The position numbers and the translations under genes are program-made. This document shows positions 17,099 to 25,813 of a stretch of DNA of 64,000 nt, piece after piece. The notes beneath the pieces were generated by a model. The model worked only from the letters and a program-made list of their open reading frames with translations. It did no database searches and was not told the DNA's origin. The DNA lies in contig NZ_LMGK01000026.1 in NCBI RefSeq assembly GCF_001427125.1, positions 168,913 to 232,912 of the forward strand. The letters run 5' to 3'. The DNA comes from Pseudomonas sp. Root562. GTDB lineage: Bacteria; Pseudomonadota; Gammaproteobacteria; Pseudomonadales; Pseudomonadaceae. Each line of letters starts with the position of its first letter. Position 1 is the first letter of the stretch.

Positions 17099-17764
17099 GT
17101 GAACACGTTGAAAGTTGGCGTCTGCCTGAGCGCGGCCCTGTTGTTGTGTGGCTGCAACCCGTTGATGAACGCTTCGTTGAACAACCTCAAATCGGCGGTG
17201 ATCGGACCGGATGAGGTGGACGTGACCCCGGCCCAGGTGGCCGAGGTCAACTATCCGCAGATCAAACTGACCACGCCGTCCGGCTCCGGGGTATTGGCGC
17301 TGGTGCGCGAGCGTGAAGACCTGCAGTTCTGGGTCGCCTCCGGCAAACAAGTGCTGCTGCTGCGCAATGGTCTTGCCGTGCGCAGCATTGGCCTGGGCCA
17401 GGAGGGTGATCTGGACGGCACGCGTCTGCCGGATACCTCACCGTTCAAGCAAGGCCTTCATCAAGTCGCCGATGGCTACACCTCCCGGCGCTGGATCGAT
17501 CTCTACAAGGGCCAGGAAGTGGGAGTGATCGTTAATAGCCGCTTCTCCCGAAAGTCCATGGACACCCTGACCATTCTCAACAAGGAATACAGCGTGCTGC
17601 GTGTCGATGAGCAGATTGATGCCCCGGCCATCGGTCTGCGGGCGACCAATCGTTATTGGGTCGATCCCGTCGACGGTTTCATTGTGCAGAGCGAGCAACA
17701 GCTGACGGCGCAGTTGCGCGTCAGGATCGTGCAGCTGACCCCCAACCGCAGGCATGTCCCGTGA
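17099..17764 (+). CDS. gfcB: GfcB/YjbF family lipoprotein
   Basis: 221 residues from a GTG start at 17099. A lipoprotein signal with LLLCGC (Cys near 19) is followed by a beta-rich domain typical of the YjbF/GfcB family (PF11102), including TRLPDTSPFKQG and a WIDL strand about midway, and a C-terminal NRYWVDPVDGFIVQSEQ. In E. coli this family is needed for group 4 capsule and yjb exopolysaccharide; the biochemical role is unknown. It is 11 bases after wza, and its TGA overlaps the gfcC GTG by four bases (GTGA), so it is tightly coupled to its neighbours. Confidence 0.85.
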   Translation: MNTLKVGVCLSAALLLCGCNPLMNASLNNLKSAVIGPDEVDVTPAQVAEVNYPQIKLTTPSGSGVLALVREREDLQFWVASGKQVLLLRNGLAVRSIGLGQEGDLDGTRLPDTSPFKQGLHQVADGYTSRRWIDLYKGQEVGVIVNSRFSRKSMDTLTILNKEYSVLRVDEQIDAPAIGLRATNRYWVDPVDGFIVQSEQQLTAQLRVRIVQLTPNRRHVP

Positions 17765-18522
17765 AGCGCTTGAGAACGCTATCGGCGTGTTTACTGTTAA
17801 TCACCAGCGTGAGCCAGGCCGCTGTCACGGTCACGGGTGACGTCGCCAACCCCGGGCCGGTCGAGCTCTCGGCAGGCGGGCGTTTGCTCGATGTGATCAA
17901 CGTGGCCGTGCCCAATGCCGAAGGTTATTGGCTGGCGGGTGTGTTGTTGCGTCAGTCGTTGCTGCAAGAGCAGGCGCGGCTCAAGGCGGGCGTGTTGTTT
18001 GATCTGGACGTTTTGCAGCGCATGGCTTCGCTCTTCGACAAACCAGGCCGTGCAGCGCTGGCAGTGCGTTTGTCCGAGCAAGTGCGGCAGATGCCGGTCA
18101 CCGGGCGACAGATCGCCAATCTGGATCCGGTCGCAGTGGAAGTCGGCTTCGCGCGCAACATTCGTCTCGACGATGGCGATCGCCTGATTTACCCGAAACG
18201 TGTCGATGAAGTCGAAGTGCTCGGTGCTGTCGCTGAAACCTGCCACTTGCCATATCAGCCGTTACTGGAGGCTCGCGAGTATCTGCAAGGTTGCACGCCG
18301 CTGGACGATGCCGAGGCCGATTACCTGTGGCTGATTCAGCCCGACGGCGTGGTCCGGCGGGTGGGTATTGCGCACTGGAATCGCGAGAGCGGGCACTTTC
18401 CCGTTGCCGGCAGCAAGATTCTGGTGCCGGTCAAAAACGATGACCTTGATCCGCCTGTCCCTGAACTGAATCAGCAGTTGGCCGAATTCATTGCCACGCA
18501 GCTGGCTGAGGTGGTTCGTTGA
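17761..18522 (+). CDS. gfcC: GfcC/YjbG family periplasmic protein
   Basis: Real start GTG 17761 (VKRLRTLSACLLL), giving 253 residues; an upstream frame is open but overlaps gfcB. A Sec signal peptide ends near SQAA. The body matches the YjbG/GfcC family, with ubiquitin-like folds related to the SLBB domains of Wza: a first unit VTVTGDVANPGPVEL near 22 and a second near 140-165 (DGDRLIYPKRVDEVEVLGAV). Two Cys (TCHLPYQPLLEAREYLQGC) in the second half could form a disulfide. It is a structural partner in group 4 capsule export with unknown detailed function. It ends in a four-base overlap with gfcD. Confidence 0.85.
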   Translation: MKRLRTLSACLLLITSVSQAAVTVTGDVANPGPVELSAGGRLLDVINVAVPNAEGYWLAGVLLRQSLLQEQARLKAGVLFDLDVLQRMASLFDKPGRAALAVRLSEQVRQMPVTGRQIANLDPVAVEVGFARNIRLDDGDRLIYPKRVDEVEVLGAVAETCHLPYQPLLEAREYLQGCTPLDDAEADYLWLIQPDGVVRRVGIAHWNRESGHFPVAGSKILVPVKNDDLDPPVPELNQQLAEFIATQLAEVVR

Positions 18523-20597
18523 ATTTACGTTTTGCAGCCGTATTGTTATTGCCGTGTGGTCTGGCCCATGCAGAACCACGTATTACTCAGAATGATTTTG
18601 GTGGCGCTGGTTTGTTGCAAACGCCGACCGCGCGGATGTTGCCGGCCGGTGAGTTGAGCGTGAATGCCAACCGTACCGATCCCTATAGCCGATACAGCGT
18701 GTCGCTTCAGCCGTTCGAATGGCTGGAAGGTTCGTTCCGCTATACCGCCATCACCAACCGCCCTTACGGCCCCGACTCGCTGAGTGGCAGCCAGAGCTAT
18801 AAGGACAAGGCGGTCGATATCAAGGCCCGACTGTGGGAAGAGAGCCATTGGGCGCCGGAAGTGGCGCTGGGCTTTCGAGACATCGGTGGTACCGGTCTGT
18901 TCTCCAGTGAGTTTGTGGTTGCCAACAAACGCTATGACGATTTCGATTTCAGCGCCGGCATTGCCTGGGGTTACCTGGGCAATCGAGGCGACTTCGATAA
19001 CCCGCTGGGCGAGCTCGCTGACCGCTTCAATACCCGGCCCGACAGCGAAGGTACCGGCGACGTCAACGCCGGGTCGTACTTTCGCGGCAAGCCTTCTTTG
19101 TTCGGCGGTGTGAGTTATCAGACGCCATGGGATCGGCTCAGTCTGAAACTGGAATACGAAGGCAACGATTACAAGCACGAACCCAAGGACAACGAAATCA
19201 AGCAGGATTCGCCGATCAACCTCGGTGCGGTGTTCAAACTGACCGACTCGATCGACGTCAGTGCTGCGTGGGAGCGCGGCAACACCGCGATGTTTGGCGT
19301 CACCTTCCACACCAATTTCGTCAGCCGCAAGGCGCCGGCGAAGACCTTCGATCCGCCGGCTGAACCGCTACCGGCGAAGGCGCCGAGTACGCAAATGCAG
19401 CAGGTCGATTGGGCCGATGTGTCAAGGCGCCTGCAGCAAAACGCCGGCTACAAGGTTGAGCGCATCAGCCAGCGCGGGTCGGAATTGTTCGTCTATGGCG
19501 AACAGCAGCGTTATTTCCATTCCGCCAAAGCGGTTGGCCGGGCGAGCCGGATTCTGGACAACAGCGTCAACGACGACATCGACTGGTTCACCGTGGTGAA
19601 CAAGCGCTACGACCTGCCGCTGGAAGAGACCAGCGTGCCTCGGCAAACCTTCCGTGAGGTGATCAACAACGAGGAGCCATTGCAATCGCTGCATCGCACC
19701 ACCGAGATCAACCCGGCGATGCCGCACAACGAAAAAACCCTCTACACCGAAGCCCTTCAACCATTCAGCTATGGCGTCGGGCTGGGCTTCAAGCAGAACG
19801 TCGGCGGTCCTGATGGCTTGCTCTATCAATTCAGTGCCGACGCGGACGCCGAATACCGCTTCAACCGCAACACTTGGTGGAGCGGTTTGCTCAGTGCCAA
19901 TCTGGCGAACAACTTTGACAAGTTCACCTATGACGCTCCCAGCGACTTGCCCCGTGTGCGCACGGACTTGCGCCAGTACCTGACGACTTCCGAAGTGACC
20001 ATGCCGTTGTTCCAGGTCAGTCACGCCGAACAGTTGGACAAAGATTTGTACGGCATGGTCTACGGCGGCTATCTGGAATCAATGTTCGCCGGGGTAGGTG
20101 GCGAGGTGCTGTTTCGCCCGACCGGCGAGCGCTGGTCGCTGGGCGCGGACTTGAACTACGTGCGTCAGCGCGAATTCGACCAGGGCTTTGGGCTGCGAGA
20201 TTATTCGATCGTCACCGGGCACATCACCGGCTACACCGACTTGCCGTTCGATACGCTCGCGGCAGTCAGTGTCGGGCGTTATCTGGCCGGTGACTGGGGC
20301 GGCACGCTGGATATCTCGAAGGAGTTTTCCAATGGTGTGCGATTTGGCGCCTGGGCAACGATTACGACTGCTACTGGCGCCGAATATGGCGAAGGTAGCT
20401 TTGACAAAGGCATCTATCTGTCGATCCCGTTCGACGAACTGATGAGCATGTCGACCATGCGTCGCGCCAACCTCGTCTGGTCGCCACTGACCCGGGACGG
20501 CGGTGCACGACTCAATCGCAGCTTTCAGTTGCACTCCATGACCGACAGCCGTGACGACGACATGTTCTATCGCAACTTCGAGAAGATCACTGAGTAA
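18519..20597 (+). CDS. gfcD: Outer-membrane beta-barrel protein GfcD/YjbH
   Basis: 692 residues from TTG 18519, which overlaps the gfcC stop. The signal peptide ends at AHAEP. The rest is the YjbH family (PF06082): an N-terminal barrel part starting NDFGGAGLLQTPTARMLPAGEL, a soluble linker around residues 270-340 rich in Pro/Ala, and a second barrel-like half with alternating hydrophobic strands (LGADLNYVRQREFDQGFGL), ending in an aromatic-rich segment. It is thought to form an outer-membrane pore with GfcC for polymer release. It is the last gene of the gfcA-wza-gfcBCD set; REP repeats follow. All four genes after gfcA use coupled or non-ATG starts except wza. Confidence 0.9.
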   Translation: MNLRFAAVLLLPCGLAHAEPRITQNDFGGAGLLQTPTARMLPAGELSVNANRTDPYSRYSVSLQPFEWLEGSFRYTAITNRPYGPDSLSGSQSYKDKAVDIKARLWEESHWAPEVALGFRDIGGTGLFSSEFVVANKRYDDFDFSAGIAWGYLGNRGDFDNPLGELADRFNTRPDSEGTGDVNAGSYFRGKPSLFGGVSYQTPWDRLSLKLEYEGNDYKHEPKDNEIKQDSPINLGAVFKLTDSIDVSAAWERGNTAMFGVTFHTNFVSRKAPAKTFDPPAEPLPAKAPSTQMQQVDWADVSRRLQQNAGYKVERISQRGSELFVYGEQQRYFHSAKAVGRASRILDNSVNDDIDWFTVVNKRYDLPLEETSVPRQTFREVINNEEPLQSLHRTTEINPAMPHNEKTLYTEALQPFSYGVGLGFKQNVGGPDGLLYQFSADADAEYRFNRNTWWSGLLSANLANNFDKFTYDAPSDLPRVRTDLRQYLTTSEVTMPLFQVSHAEQLDKDLYGMVYGGYLESMFAGVGGEVLFRPTGERWSLGADLNYVRQREFDQGFGLRDYSIVTGHITGYTDLPFDTLAAVSVGRYLAGDWGGTLDISKEFSNGVRFGAWATITTATGAEYGEGSFDKGIYLSIPFDELMSMSTMRRANLVWSPLTRDGGARLNRSFQLHSMTDSRDDDMFYRNFEKITE

Positions 20598-20620
20598 CAC
20601 CTGGCTCGTACCTCGAAGCT

Positions 20621-20830
20621 GCAGGGGCGAGCCTGCTGGCGATGGCGTCAGCAACATCCAGCTTCAATGCTGACTGACCCGACGCCATCGCCAGCAGGCT
20701 GGCTCCTAAACTGCTCATTGCCGTACCCGATACCCAAATCACCCCCGATACCCTGTGGCAGCAAGCTTGCTGGCGATGACGTCAGCCCAGTCGACACAAC
20801 CTTGCCTGCCACGCCATCGCTTCCACGAAT
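20621..20830. repeat. REP cluster: one inverted pair plus a degenerate second copy
   Basis: GGGGCGAGCCTGCTGGCGATGGCG (from 20624) and its inverted copy ending at 20706 (CGCCATCGCCAGCAGGCTGGCTCC) form a long imperfect REPIN. A related half site, GGCAGCAAGCTTGCTGGCGATGACGTCAG, follows at about 20756-20785, with a weak partner near 20810-20822. They fill the convergent gap between gfcD and wcaJ. No coding sequence is seen. Confidence 0.8.
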
Positions 20831-20839
20831 TGCGCCCAC

Positions 20840-20862
20840 AAAAAAAGGGGACTTGCGTCCCC
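20840..20862 (-). terminator. Intrinsic terminator downstream of wcaJ
   Basis: A run of seven A's, then AGGGGAC-TTGC-GTCCCCT. Read on the minus strand this is a GC hairpin followed by seven T's, just after the wcaJ stop. Confidence 0.85.
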
Positions 20863-20893
20863 TTGCGGTGTTGCGCTGTGCAACGCTAATCCG

Positions 20894-22288
20894 TCAGTAG
20901 ATGTCCTTCGACAGCAACGTGAACGGCGTCTTCACCAGGATCTTCAGGTCCAGCCACAACGACCAGTTGTTGATGTACTTGAGGTCGATCTCGACACGCT
21001 TCTGCATCTTGTCGAGGGTATCGGTCTCGCCTCGGCAACCGTTGATCTGCGCCAGGCCGGTGATGCCCGGTTTGATTCGATGGCGCGCCATGTAAGCGAG
21101 GATTTTCCCGGAGTAGTAGTTGTTGTGCGCGACGGCGTGCGGCCGTGGACCCACCAACGCCATATGCCCTTGCAGCACATTGAACAATTGCGGCAGTTCA
21201 TCCAGCGAAGTGCGGCGGATGAAGCGGCCAACGGCGGTGATACGCGAGTCGTTGCGGCTGGCCTGCTTGACCTCTTTGTCATCGTGGACGCGCATCGAGC
21301 GGAACTTCCAGACCTGAATCACCTTGCCGTTCCAGCCATGTCGGTCTTGCTTGAAGAACACCGGGCCGGGCGAGTTGAGTTTCACGGCCAGTGCGATGAC
21401 CAGCAAAACCGGGCTCAACAGGATGATGGCCAGCAGCGCCACGCTTTTTTCCACCAGGCTTTTGCTCAGTGCAGCGGTCGGCCGGCTGGTCAGCGGGCTT
21501 TCGTTCAGGTAAATCGCCGGCAGACCGTCCACGACCTTCACCGAGTGATTGAGCAGCGTCAGACTGTTCAAGTCCGGGACCCAGACCACGTCAACGTTGG
21601 CACCGAGCAAATCGAGGTACATGGCTTCGATTTTGGCAGCTTCGGACAAGGGCAGGGTGATGTATAGGCGACGAATGTCATGGGCTTTGATCAGGTCTAG
21701 CAGATCTTCTTGAGCACCGACGACGCGCGGCGCGCCCGGCTCCAGCGATGGCACGCTGCCGTTGCTGACCAAGCCCACCAGTGGCAGGTTTTCCAGAAGA
21801 CTCAGCTTGTTTGCCAGCCCCAGTGCCAGTTCGCCAGTGCCGACGATCAGGGTCTTGTGCTCGCTTTTGCGCGAACGCTGGTAGTACTTCGAAAACGCAT
21901 GCAGGGGCGCATACAGCAATGCCTGGCCGAGGAAACCGTACACTGCCCAGCCAAGAATCACTTCCCGTGAAAACAGCGCATCGGCTTTGCAGATGAATGC
22001 AATGCAGGCCAGCGCAGCCATGGTCATGGACCAGCCCATGAACAGGCGTCCCAGCCCCGTCAGGTAGTTGTCTCTTTTTCGATATACACCGCTGAACGTG
22101 TAAGCCGGAACCGAGGCAAGTACCGCCAGCGTTGCGCACATTCGGTAGTAGAACTCGACCGAGCCAGTATGTCGCTCAGCAAGTATGAACAGCAGTGAAA
22201 CAACAAAGCCCTGTGCCAATGCCCATTGGCCCCAAAAGGTAAGTCCCTTGAGGCCGGTGTTTCGATTGATACGAAGAGAAAGATCCAT
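20894..22288 (-). CDS. wcaJ: Undecaprenyl-phosphate hexose-1-phosphate transferase (WcaJ-like)
   Basis: A 464-residue polyprenol phosphate sugar-1-phosphate transferase that starts the repeat unit on undecaprenyl phosphate at the inner membrane. Four N-terminal membrane helices (residues 15-125) precede a CoA-binding-like Rossmann region (KTLIVGTGELALGLANKL near 145). A further hydrophobic helix at about 280-300 leads into the catalytic domain: SPGPVFFKQDRHGWNGK, WKFRSMR, TSLDELPQLFNVL (catalytic Asp-Glu) and LVGPRPHAV, then KPGITGLAQINGCRGET. The layout is that of glucose-specific WcaJ proteins. It is on the opposite strand from the rest of the biosynthetic operons, with its own 392-base upstream region. 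Confidence 0.93.
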   Translation of the reverse strand: MDLSLRINRNTGLKGLTFWGQWALAQGFVVSLLFILAERHTGSVEFYYRMCATLAVLASVPAYTFSGVYRKRDNYLTGLGRLFMGWSMTMAALACIAFICKADALFSREVILGWAVYGFLGQALLYAPLHAFSKYYQRSRKSEHKTLIVGTGELALGLANKLSLLENLPLVGLVSNGSVPSLEPGAPRVVGAQEDLLDLIKAHDIRRLYITLPLSEAAKIEAMYLDLLGANVDVVWVPDLNSLTLLNHSVKVVDGLPAIYLNESPLTSRPTAALSKSLVEKSVALLAIILLSPVLLVIALAVKLNSPGPVFFKQDRHGWNGKVIQVWKFRSMRVHDDKEVKQASRNDSRITAVGRFIRRTSLDELPQLFNVLQGHMALVGPRPHAVAHNNYYSGKILAYMARHRIKPGITGLAQINGCRGETDTLDKMQKRVEIDLKYINNWSLWLDLKILVKTPFTLLSKDIY

Positions 22289-22680
22289 ACGAATATCCCC
22301 AAAAGACGTCCATTCAGGTTTCGACAGTTGAAATCCGAGTTGTTAATAGACTTTTTATTGTTGTTGTAGCGAGTGTCCTGAGGTAACAACGCCGATATGC
22401 GGAACTGTCGTCAGTCAATAGACTAAGTTATTGACGGGGATGCTGTCTGACGAGTTCTAACAAGGTGGCAGGGTGCCAACTTTTATTAAGGGCAAATAGT
22501 CGAACGTTAGAAATGGTCGATCAGCAGGGGGTGAATATTTGATGTTGTATTGGGTATTGTAGGAGGGGTGGAGGCAGGCGGGTTTGAATAGAGTTTTCAA
22601 GCGGGGAAAACAAACAAAGTGCTATTTTTATTGTTGTTGTCGCACTGTTGACGTTTGTGTTGTTTGTCCGGATCAGGCGT
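22289..22680. promoter_or_regulatory. AT-rich upstream region of wcaJ
   Basis: 392 bases between two minus-strand genes, low in GC and without a credible gene. It holds the imperfect inverted repeat GGTGGCAGGGTGCCAAC (22464-22480), an ACGTTAGAAATGG segment at 22504, and a TTTTTATTGTTGTTG motif twice (22349 and 22626). The region is long for a simple promoter and probably carries regulator sites. Confidence 0.45.
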
Positions 22681-23340
22681 TCAGCACACCACTTCCTGGA
22701 TCAGGCAGTAGCCGCGGTTTCTCACCGCACGAAACAACCGCTCACCATTGCTGGCACTTTTGAATTTATCTTGCAGTCGACTGAGGCACATCTCCAGGCC
22801 GCGGTATTGCTCCGGTTCCCTGCCGATACTGAGGATCAGCTCATCTCGACTGACAACGCGCTCTTCATGGTTCAGCATTTTCCTGACGAGTGCAGTTTCC
22901 AGTCCGGTCAGGTTTATCTCGATACCCGCTTTAACCAGCGCACCTTGATCATCGTCGAGTTGCCAGACTTCGCTGCAAGGTGCGTGACCTTCTATCGCTT
23001 GTGCGGTGTTACTGGCTTCCGCAATCATTGCCGGCTTGCCGTGAAAAGGATTTTCCGATTGCGCTGCCAGCCATTCAGATTCAAGGGTGGCCAATATTCT
23101 CTGCGTATCGTGTTCGATACTTTGCGCAACTTTTTTCCTTGTCACGCTTGGGTAAGTGAACTCCATCAGCACCGGGGCAGTAGAGGACGAGGCAACACCT
23201 TCAACAAACATTTGTGCCTGGGAGGTTCCGAATGAGTTGAAACGCTCACTGGACAGAATGCTCTCCAATTCGCGTTGCGACGTAGTGCTGTGGGTTACGA
23301 CGACGAAATATTTTCTTGGGAGGGGTGTACTAATTTCCAT
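22681..23340 (-). CDS. Winged-helix DNA-binding protein (OmpR/PhoB-type effector domain), orphan regulator
   Basis: The start is ATG 23340 (MEISTPLPRKYFVVV), preceded by AGGAGAGAG; the longer frame is not needed. 219 residues. The C-terminal 75 residues (GIEINLTGLETALVRKML ... VVSRDELILSIG ... LEMCLSRLQDKFK ... LFRAVRNRGYCL) form an OmpR/PhoB-type winged helix with the RGYG-like wing. The N-terminal 130 residues do not look like a receiver: no acidic pair and no phosphoacceptor Asp in context. No transmembrane helix is present. No histidine kinase is nearby. It lies between wcaJ and a second winged-helix gene, so it probably regulates the polysaccharide island. The function of the N-terminal domain is unknown. 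Confidence 0.75.
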   Translation of the reverse strand: MEISTPLPRKYFVVVTHSTTSQRELESILSSERFNSFGTSQAQMFVEGVASSSTAPVLMEFTYPSVTRKKVAQSIEHDTQRILATLESEWLAAQSENPFHGKPAMIAEASNTAQAIEGHAPCSEVWQLDDDQGALVKAGIEINLTGLETALVRKMLNHEERVVSRDELILSIGREPEQYRGLEMCLSRLQDKFKSASNGERLFRAVRNRGYCLIQEVVC

Positions 23341-23633
23341 GTCTCTCTCCTGAAGTACGCACCAAATTTGGCAAAAAATGATCGGCAGGGGAGTAGAGAC
23401 TCCCACGGAAGTAATCGAAAAGGCAGGGTTTGGGCGCAAAAATGGCCCTCGATAGGTTCCACGCGATCTGCTATAGAATGACTTCTTATTGTTATGGTTC
23501 AGTGTTGCCACGGTCATGGAGTCGATAAATTGGCATGAAGTATAAAATACAAATCAAACAATGAAACCGATATCTTTGTATAGTTGAAAAAACATTCCCT
23601 TAGATGATGTCAAAAAGCCTTTGAATTGCTGGC

Positions 23634-24374
23634 TCAGACAGTCGATATCAACCCTCTCATCAGGCGGTAGCCGTACCCCCGAATGCTCTGGATGGCGTTT
23701 GTACCGTACACGTCTTTGATTTTTCCGCGCAAGCGACTGATTGATTTTTCCAGTGCTCTGGGGTCGTAGAAATTGGTATTCAGACCCATGATGCCGGCGA
23801 TTTCATCGTGACTTAGTATGTGGTTGCTGGTTTGCGCAAATGCTTCCAGAATCTTCATTTCTGCAAATGAAATATCCAGTTTTTTGTCGGAGCCCAATAA
23901 GCAGATGCGGGTGGGGTCCAATATCAGATTGATATCCCTTTGCCATTCCTCACTGCTGAAAAAATCGGCAAGTAACTCGGCGCCTTCTTCAGACAGGGTA
24001 TTGAACTTGAGACAAAAGTCGGCCCCGGCAAGATAATATTTCATCTTGTTGAAGGTGCCGCGGCCTGTGATGACCGCACATATGATCGGTTTCAAGTGGG
24101 TAGTGCGCAGGCTTTCCACCAGCGCAAGGCTTTCCTCGAGAGCCTGGGGGCTATCGATGATGATGAAGATGGCTCGATACGAACCTAAGTACTCGTTTTT
24201 CTTATACGAAAGTGTGTACGAACTGGCATCCAGTGCCATATCGGCCTGCACATGCCTTGCGATTAGCGCTCTAAAATGTTCAGCCACGCCACGCGTTCGA
24301 CCCAGCGTGAGAACACCGGGTTCGTCGTTTGTCTGGCGCAGGCTTCTAGTCGCTAAGTTCCCTGTAAGCATCAT
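23634..24374 (-). CDS. Response-regulator-like winged-helix protein with atypical receiver
   Basis: 246 residues. The C-terminal winged helix (LDISFAEMKILEAFAQTSNHILSHDEIAGIMG ... ALEKSISRLRGKIKDVYG ... IQSIRGYGYRL) is a good OmpR/PhoB effector domain. The N-terminal part keeps receiver-like strands: AIFIIIDSP with Asp74 at the phosphoacceptor position, AVITGRG with Thr103, and LAGADFCLKF with Lys123. The acidic pair after strand 1 is missing (VLTLGRTRG), so Mg-dependent phosphorylation is doubtful. No partner kinase is in the window. Two adjacent ATG codons open the frame, with no good ribosome binding site. It is likely a regulator of the island, transcribed away from uppP. Confidence 0.75.
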   Translation of the reverse strand: MMLTGNLATRSLRQTNDEPGVLTLGRTRGVAEHFRALIARHVQADMALDASSYTLSYKKNEYLGSYRAIFIIIDSPQALEESLALVESLRTTHLKPIICAVITGRGTFNKMKYYLAGADFCLKFNTLSEEGAELLADFFSSEEWQRDINLILDPTRICLLGSDKKLDISFAEMKILEAFAQTSNHILSHDEIAGIMGLNTNFYDPRALEKSISRLRGKIKDVYGTNAIQSIRGYGYRLMRGLISTV

Positions 24375-24931
24375 GCATTGACTCGAATAGGTGCTGACAT
24401 CGGGATGTTAAAGCACCGGTTCTCATCTGTGACTGACAATTGGTAACATTCAAGCGAATTTTAGACGTGGCTCTCGAGTTTTCTAACAATAATTAAGCTT
24501 TTCAAGCTTTTAGTTGATTTTCTCGGCGGGGTGAACTAGTGAAAATCCCTCGTTAGATGGTGGCAATATGGAATTGTGCCATTACTTTGAGTCTCTGGCG
24601 ATGGTTTTTTAATGTCTTTTTGCCACTGTTTGTACGCTGAGTTCGTGATTTACAGAATTTAGTCCTTTTGTGCAGAAATATAAATAGTGTGCGGTGGGTC
24701 ACGTTTTATTGATAGCGAGCGCGCTACGAGCTCAATGTCGAAATCCATTTTCGATTAATTATTCAGTCGGACGATTATTAACAAGCCTTGAGTGTGTTGT
24801 TTGATAAGACCTATTCTCCGTCGCTGGGTCGGGTAAAGGCTGTCAATTTGCCAGTTACGTTTGGTCCAGTTGCTCAATACCTGAAAAGTAGTTAACGGGG
24901 CGCGCTACCAGGGCGGTCTGACGGAGGAATA
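24375..24931. promoter_or_regulatory. Long AT-rich divergent region, regulator / uppP
   Basis: 557 bases with no credible open frame and strongly reduced GC, lying between the atypical response regulator (-) and uppP (+). It contains TTCTAACAATAATTAAGC at 24479, whose complement shares GTTAGAAA with the wcaJ and gfcA upstream regions. It also contains ATCTATTGC-poor stretches without recognisable promoters. Just before uppP is AGGGCGGTCTGACGGAGGAA (24911-24930), which includes the ribosome binding site. A leader or small RNA cannot be excluded. Confidence 0.45.
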
Positions 24932-25768
24932 ATGGAGTTCTTGACCCTTTTAAAGGTGTTGGTTTTAGGTGCGGTAGAAGGCCTTACGGAGTTTTTGCCC
25001 ATATCCAGTACGGGGCATCAGATTATTGTTGCAGATTTATTGGAGTTTGGCGGTGAGCGCGCCATGGCCTTCAATATCATTATTCAGCTGGGTGCCATTC
25101 TTGCCGTTGTCTGGGAGTTTCGTCCCAGGATTTTCGATATCGTCAAAGGCTTGCCGACCCAGCGCAATGCACAACGCTTTACCCTCAACCTGCTGATCGG
25201 TTTCCTTCCGGCAGTTGTTCTGGGTGTGTTGTTCGCCGACAAGATCCATGAATACCTGTTCAATCCGATAACCGTGGCTGTCGCATTGGTCGTGGGTGGC
25301 ATTGTCATGTTGTGGGCTGAACAACGGGATCATGTAGTGCAGGTCGAGCACGTGGACGATATGCGCTGGTCAGATGCGCTGAAGGTGGGTTTCGCACAAT
25401 GCCTGGCGATGGTACCGGGGACTTCCCGCTCCGGATCGACCATCATCGGTGGCTTGCTGTTTGGCCTGTCACGCAAGGCCGCTACCGAATACTCGTTCTT
25501 CCTGGCGATGCCAACCATGGTCGGCGCCGCGGTGTACTCGGGCTACAAGTACCGCGACCTGTTCCAGAACAGCGATCTGCCGGTTTTCGCCCTGGGTTTT
25601 GTAACCGCATTCTTTTTCGCGATGATCGCTGTGCGCGGCCTGCTCAAGTTCATTGCGAACCACAGTTATGCCGCATTTGCGTGGTACCGGATCGCCTTTG
25701 GATTGCTGATTCTGGCAACCTGGATATTCGGCTGGGTTAACTGGACAGCGGCTGCAGCAGTGGGCTGA
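24932..25768 (+). CDS. uppP: Undecaprenyl-diphosphatase (bacitracin resistance)
   Basis: 278 residues, with a strong ribosome binding site GGAGGAAT before ATG 24932. This inner-membrane phosphatase recycles undecaprenyl pyrophosphate to the monophosphate carrier used by WcaJ and by peptidoglycan synthesis. Seen: the Glu-rich first motif VEGLTEFLPISSTGH (residues 15-29), the second motif VPGTSRSGSTIIGGLLFG near 158-176, and eight hydrophobic helices. The gene marks the right end of the polysaccharide island. Pseudomonas usually has another uppP, so this copy may serve the extra demand for lipid carrier. A terminator follows at 25776. Confidence 0.95.
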   Translation: MEFLTLLKVLVLGAVEGLTEFLPISSTGHQIIVADLLEFGGERAMAFNIIIQLGAILAVVWEFRPRIFDIVKGLPTQRNAQRFTLNLLIGFLPAVVLGVLFADKIHEYLFNPITVAVALVVGGIVMLWAEQRDHVVQVEHVDDMRWSDALKVGFAQCLAMVPGTSRSGSTIIGGLLFGLSRKAATEYSFFLAMPTMVGAAVYSGYKYRDLFQNSDLPVFALGFVTAFFFAMIAVRGLLKFIANHSYAAFAWYRIAFGLLILATWIFGWVNWTAAAAVG

Positions 25769-25775
25769 CAGCAAT

Positions 25776-25804
25776 ACCAGGCGGTTCATACCGCCTGGTT
25801 TTTA
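25776..25804. terminator. Terminator between uppP and dusA
   Basis: Perfect 10-base arms ACCAGGCGGT/ACCGCCTGGT with loop TCAT, followed by five T's on the plus strand; it separates the convergent genes. Confidence 0.9.
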
Positions 25805-25813
25805 TCACCGGGG

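Noticed and set aside
24905..24931. JUMPstart/ops element upstream of uppP
   Set aside because: GGGCGGTCTGACGG resembles ops (GGCGGTAG) only in the first six bases, and the position next to the ribosome binding site is wrong.
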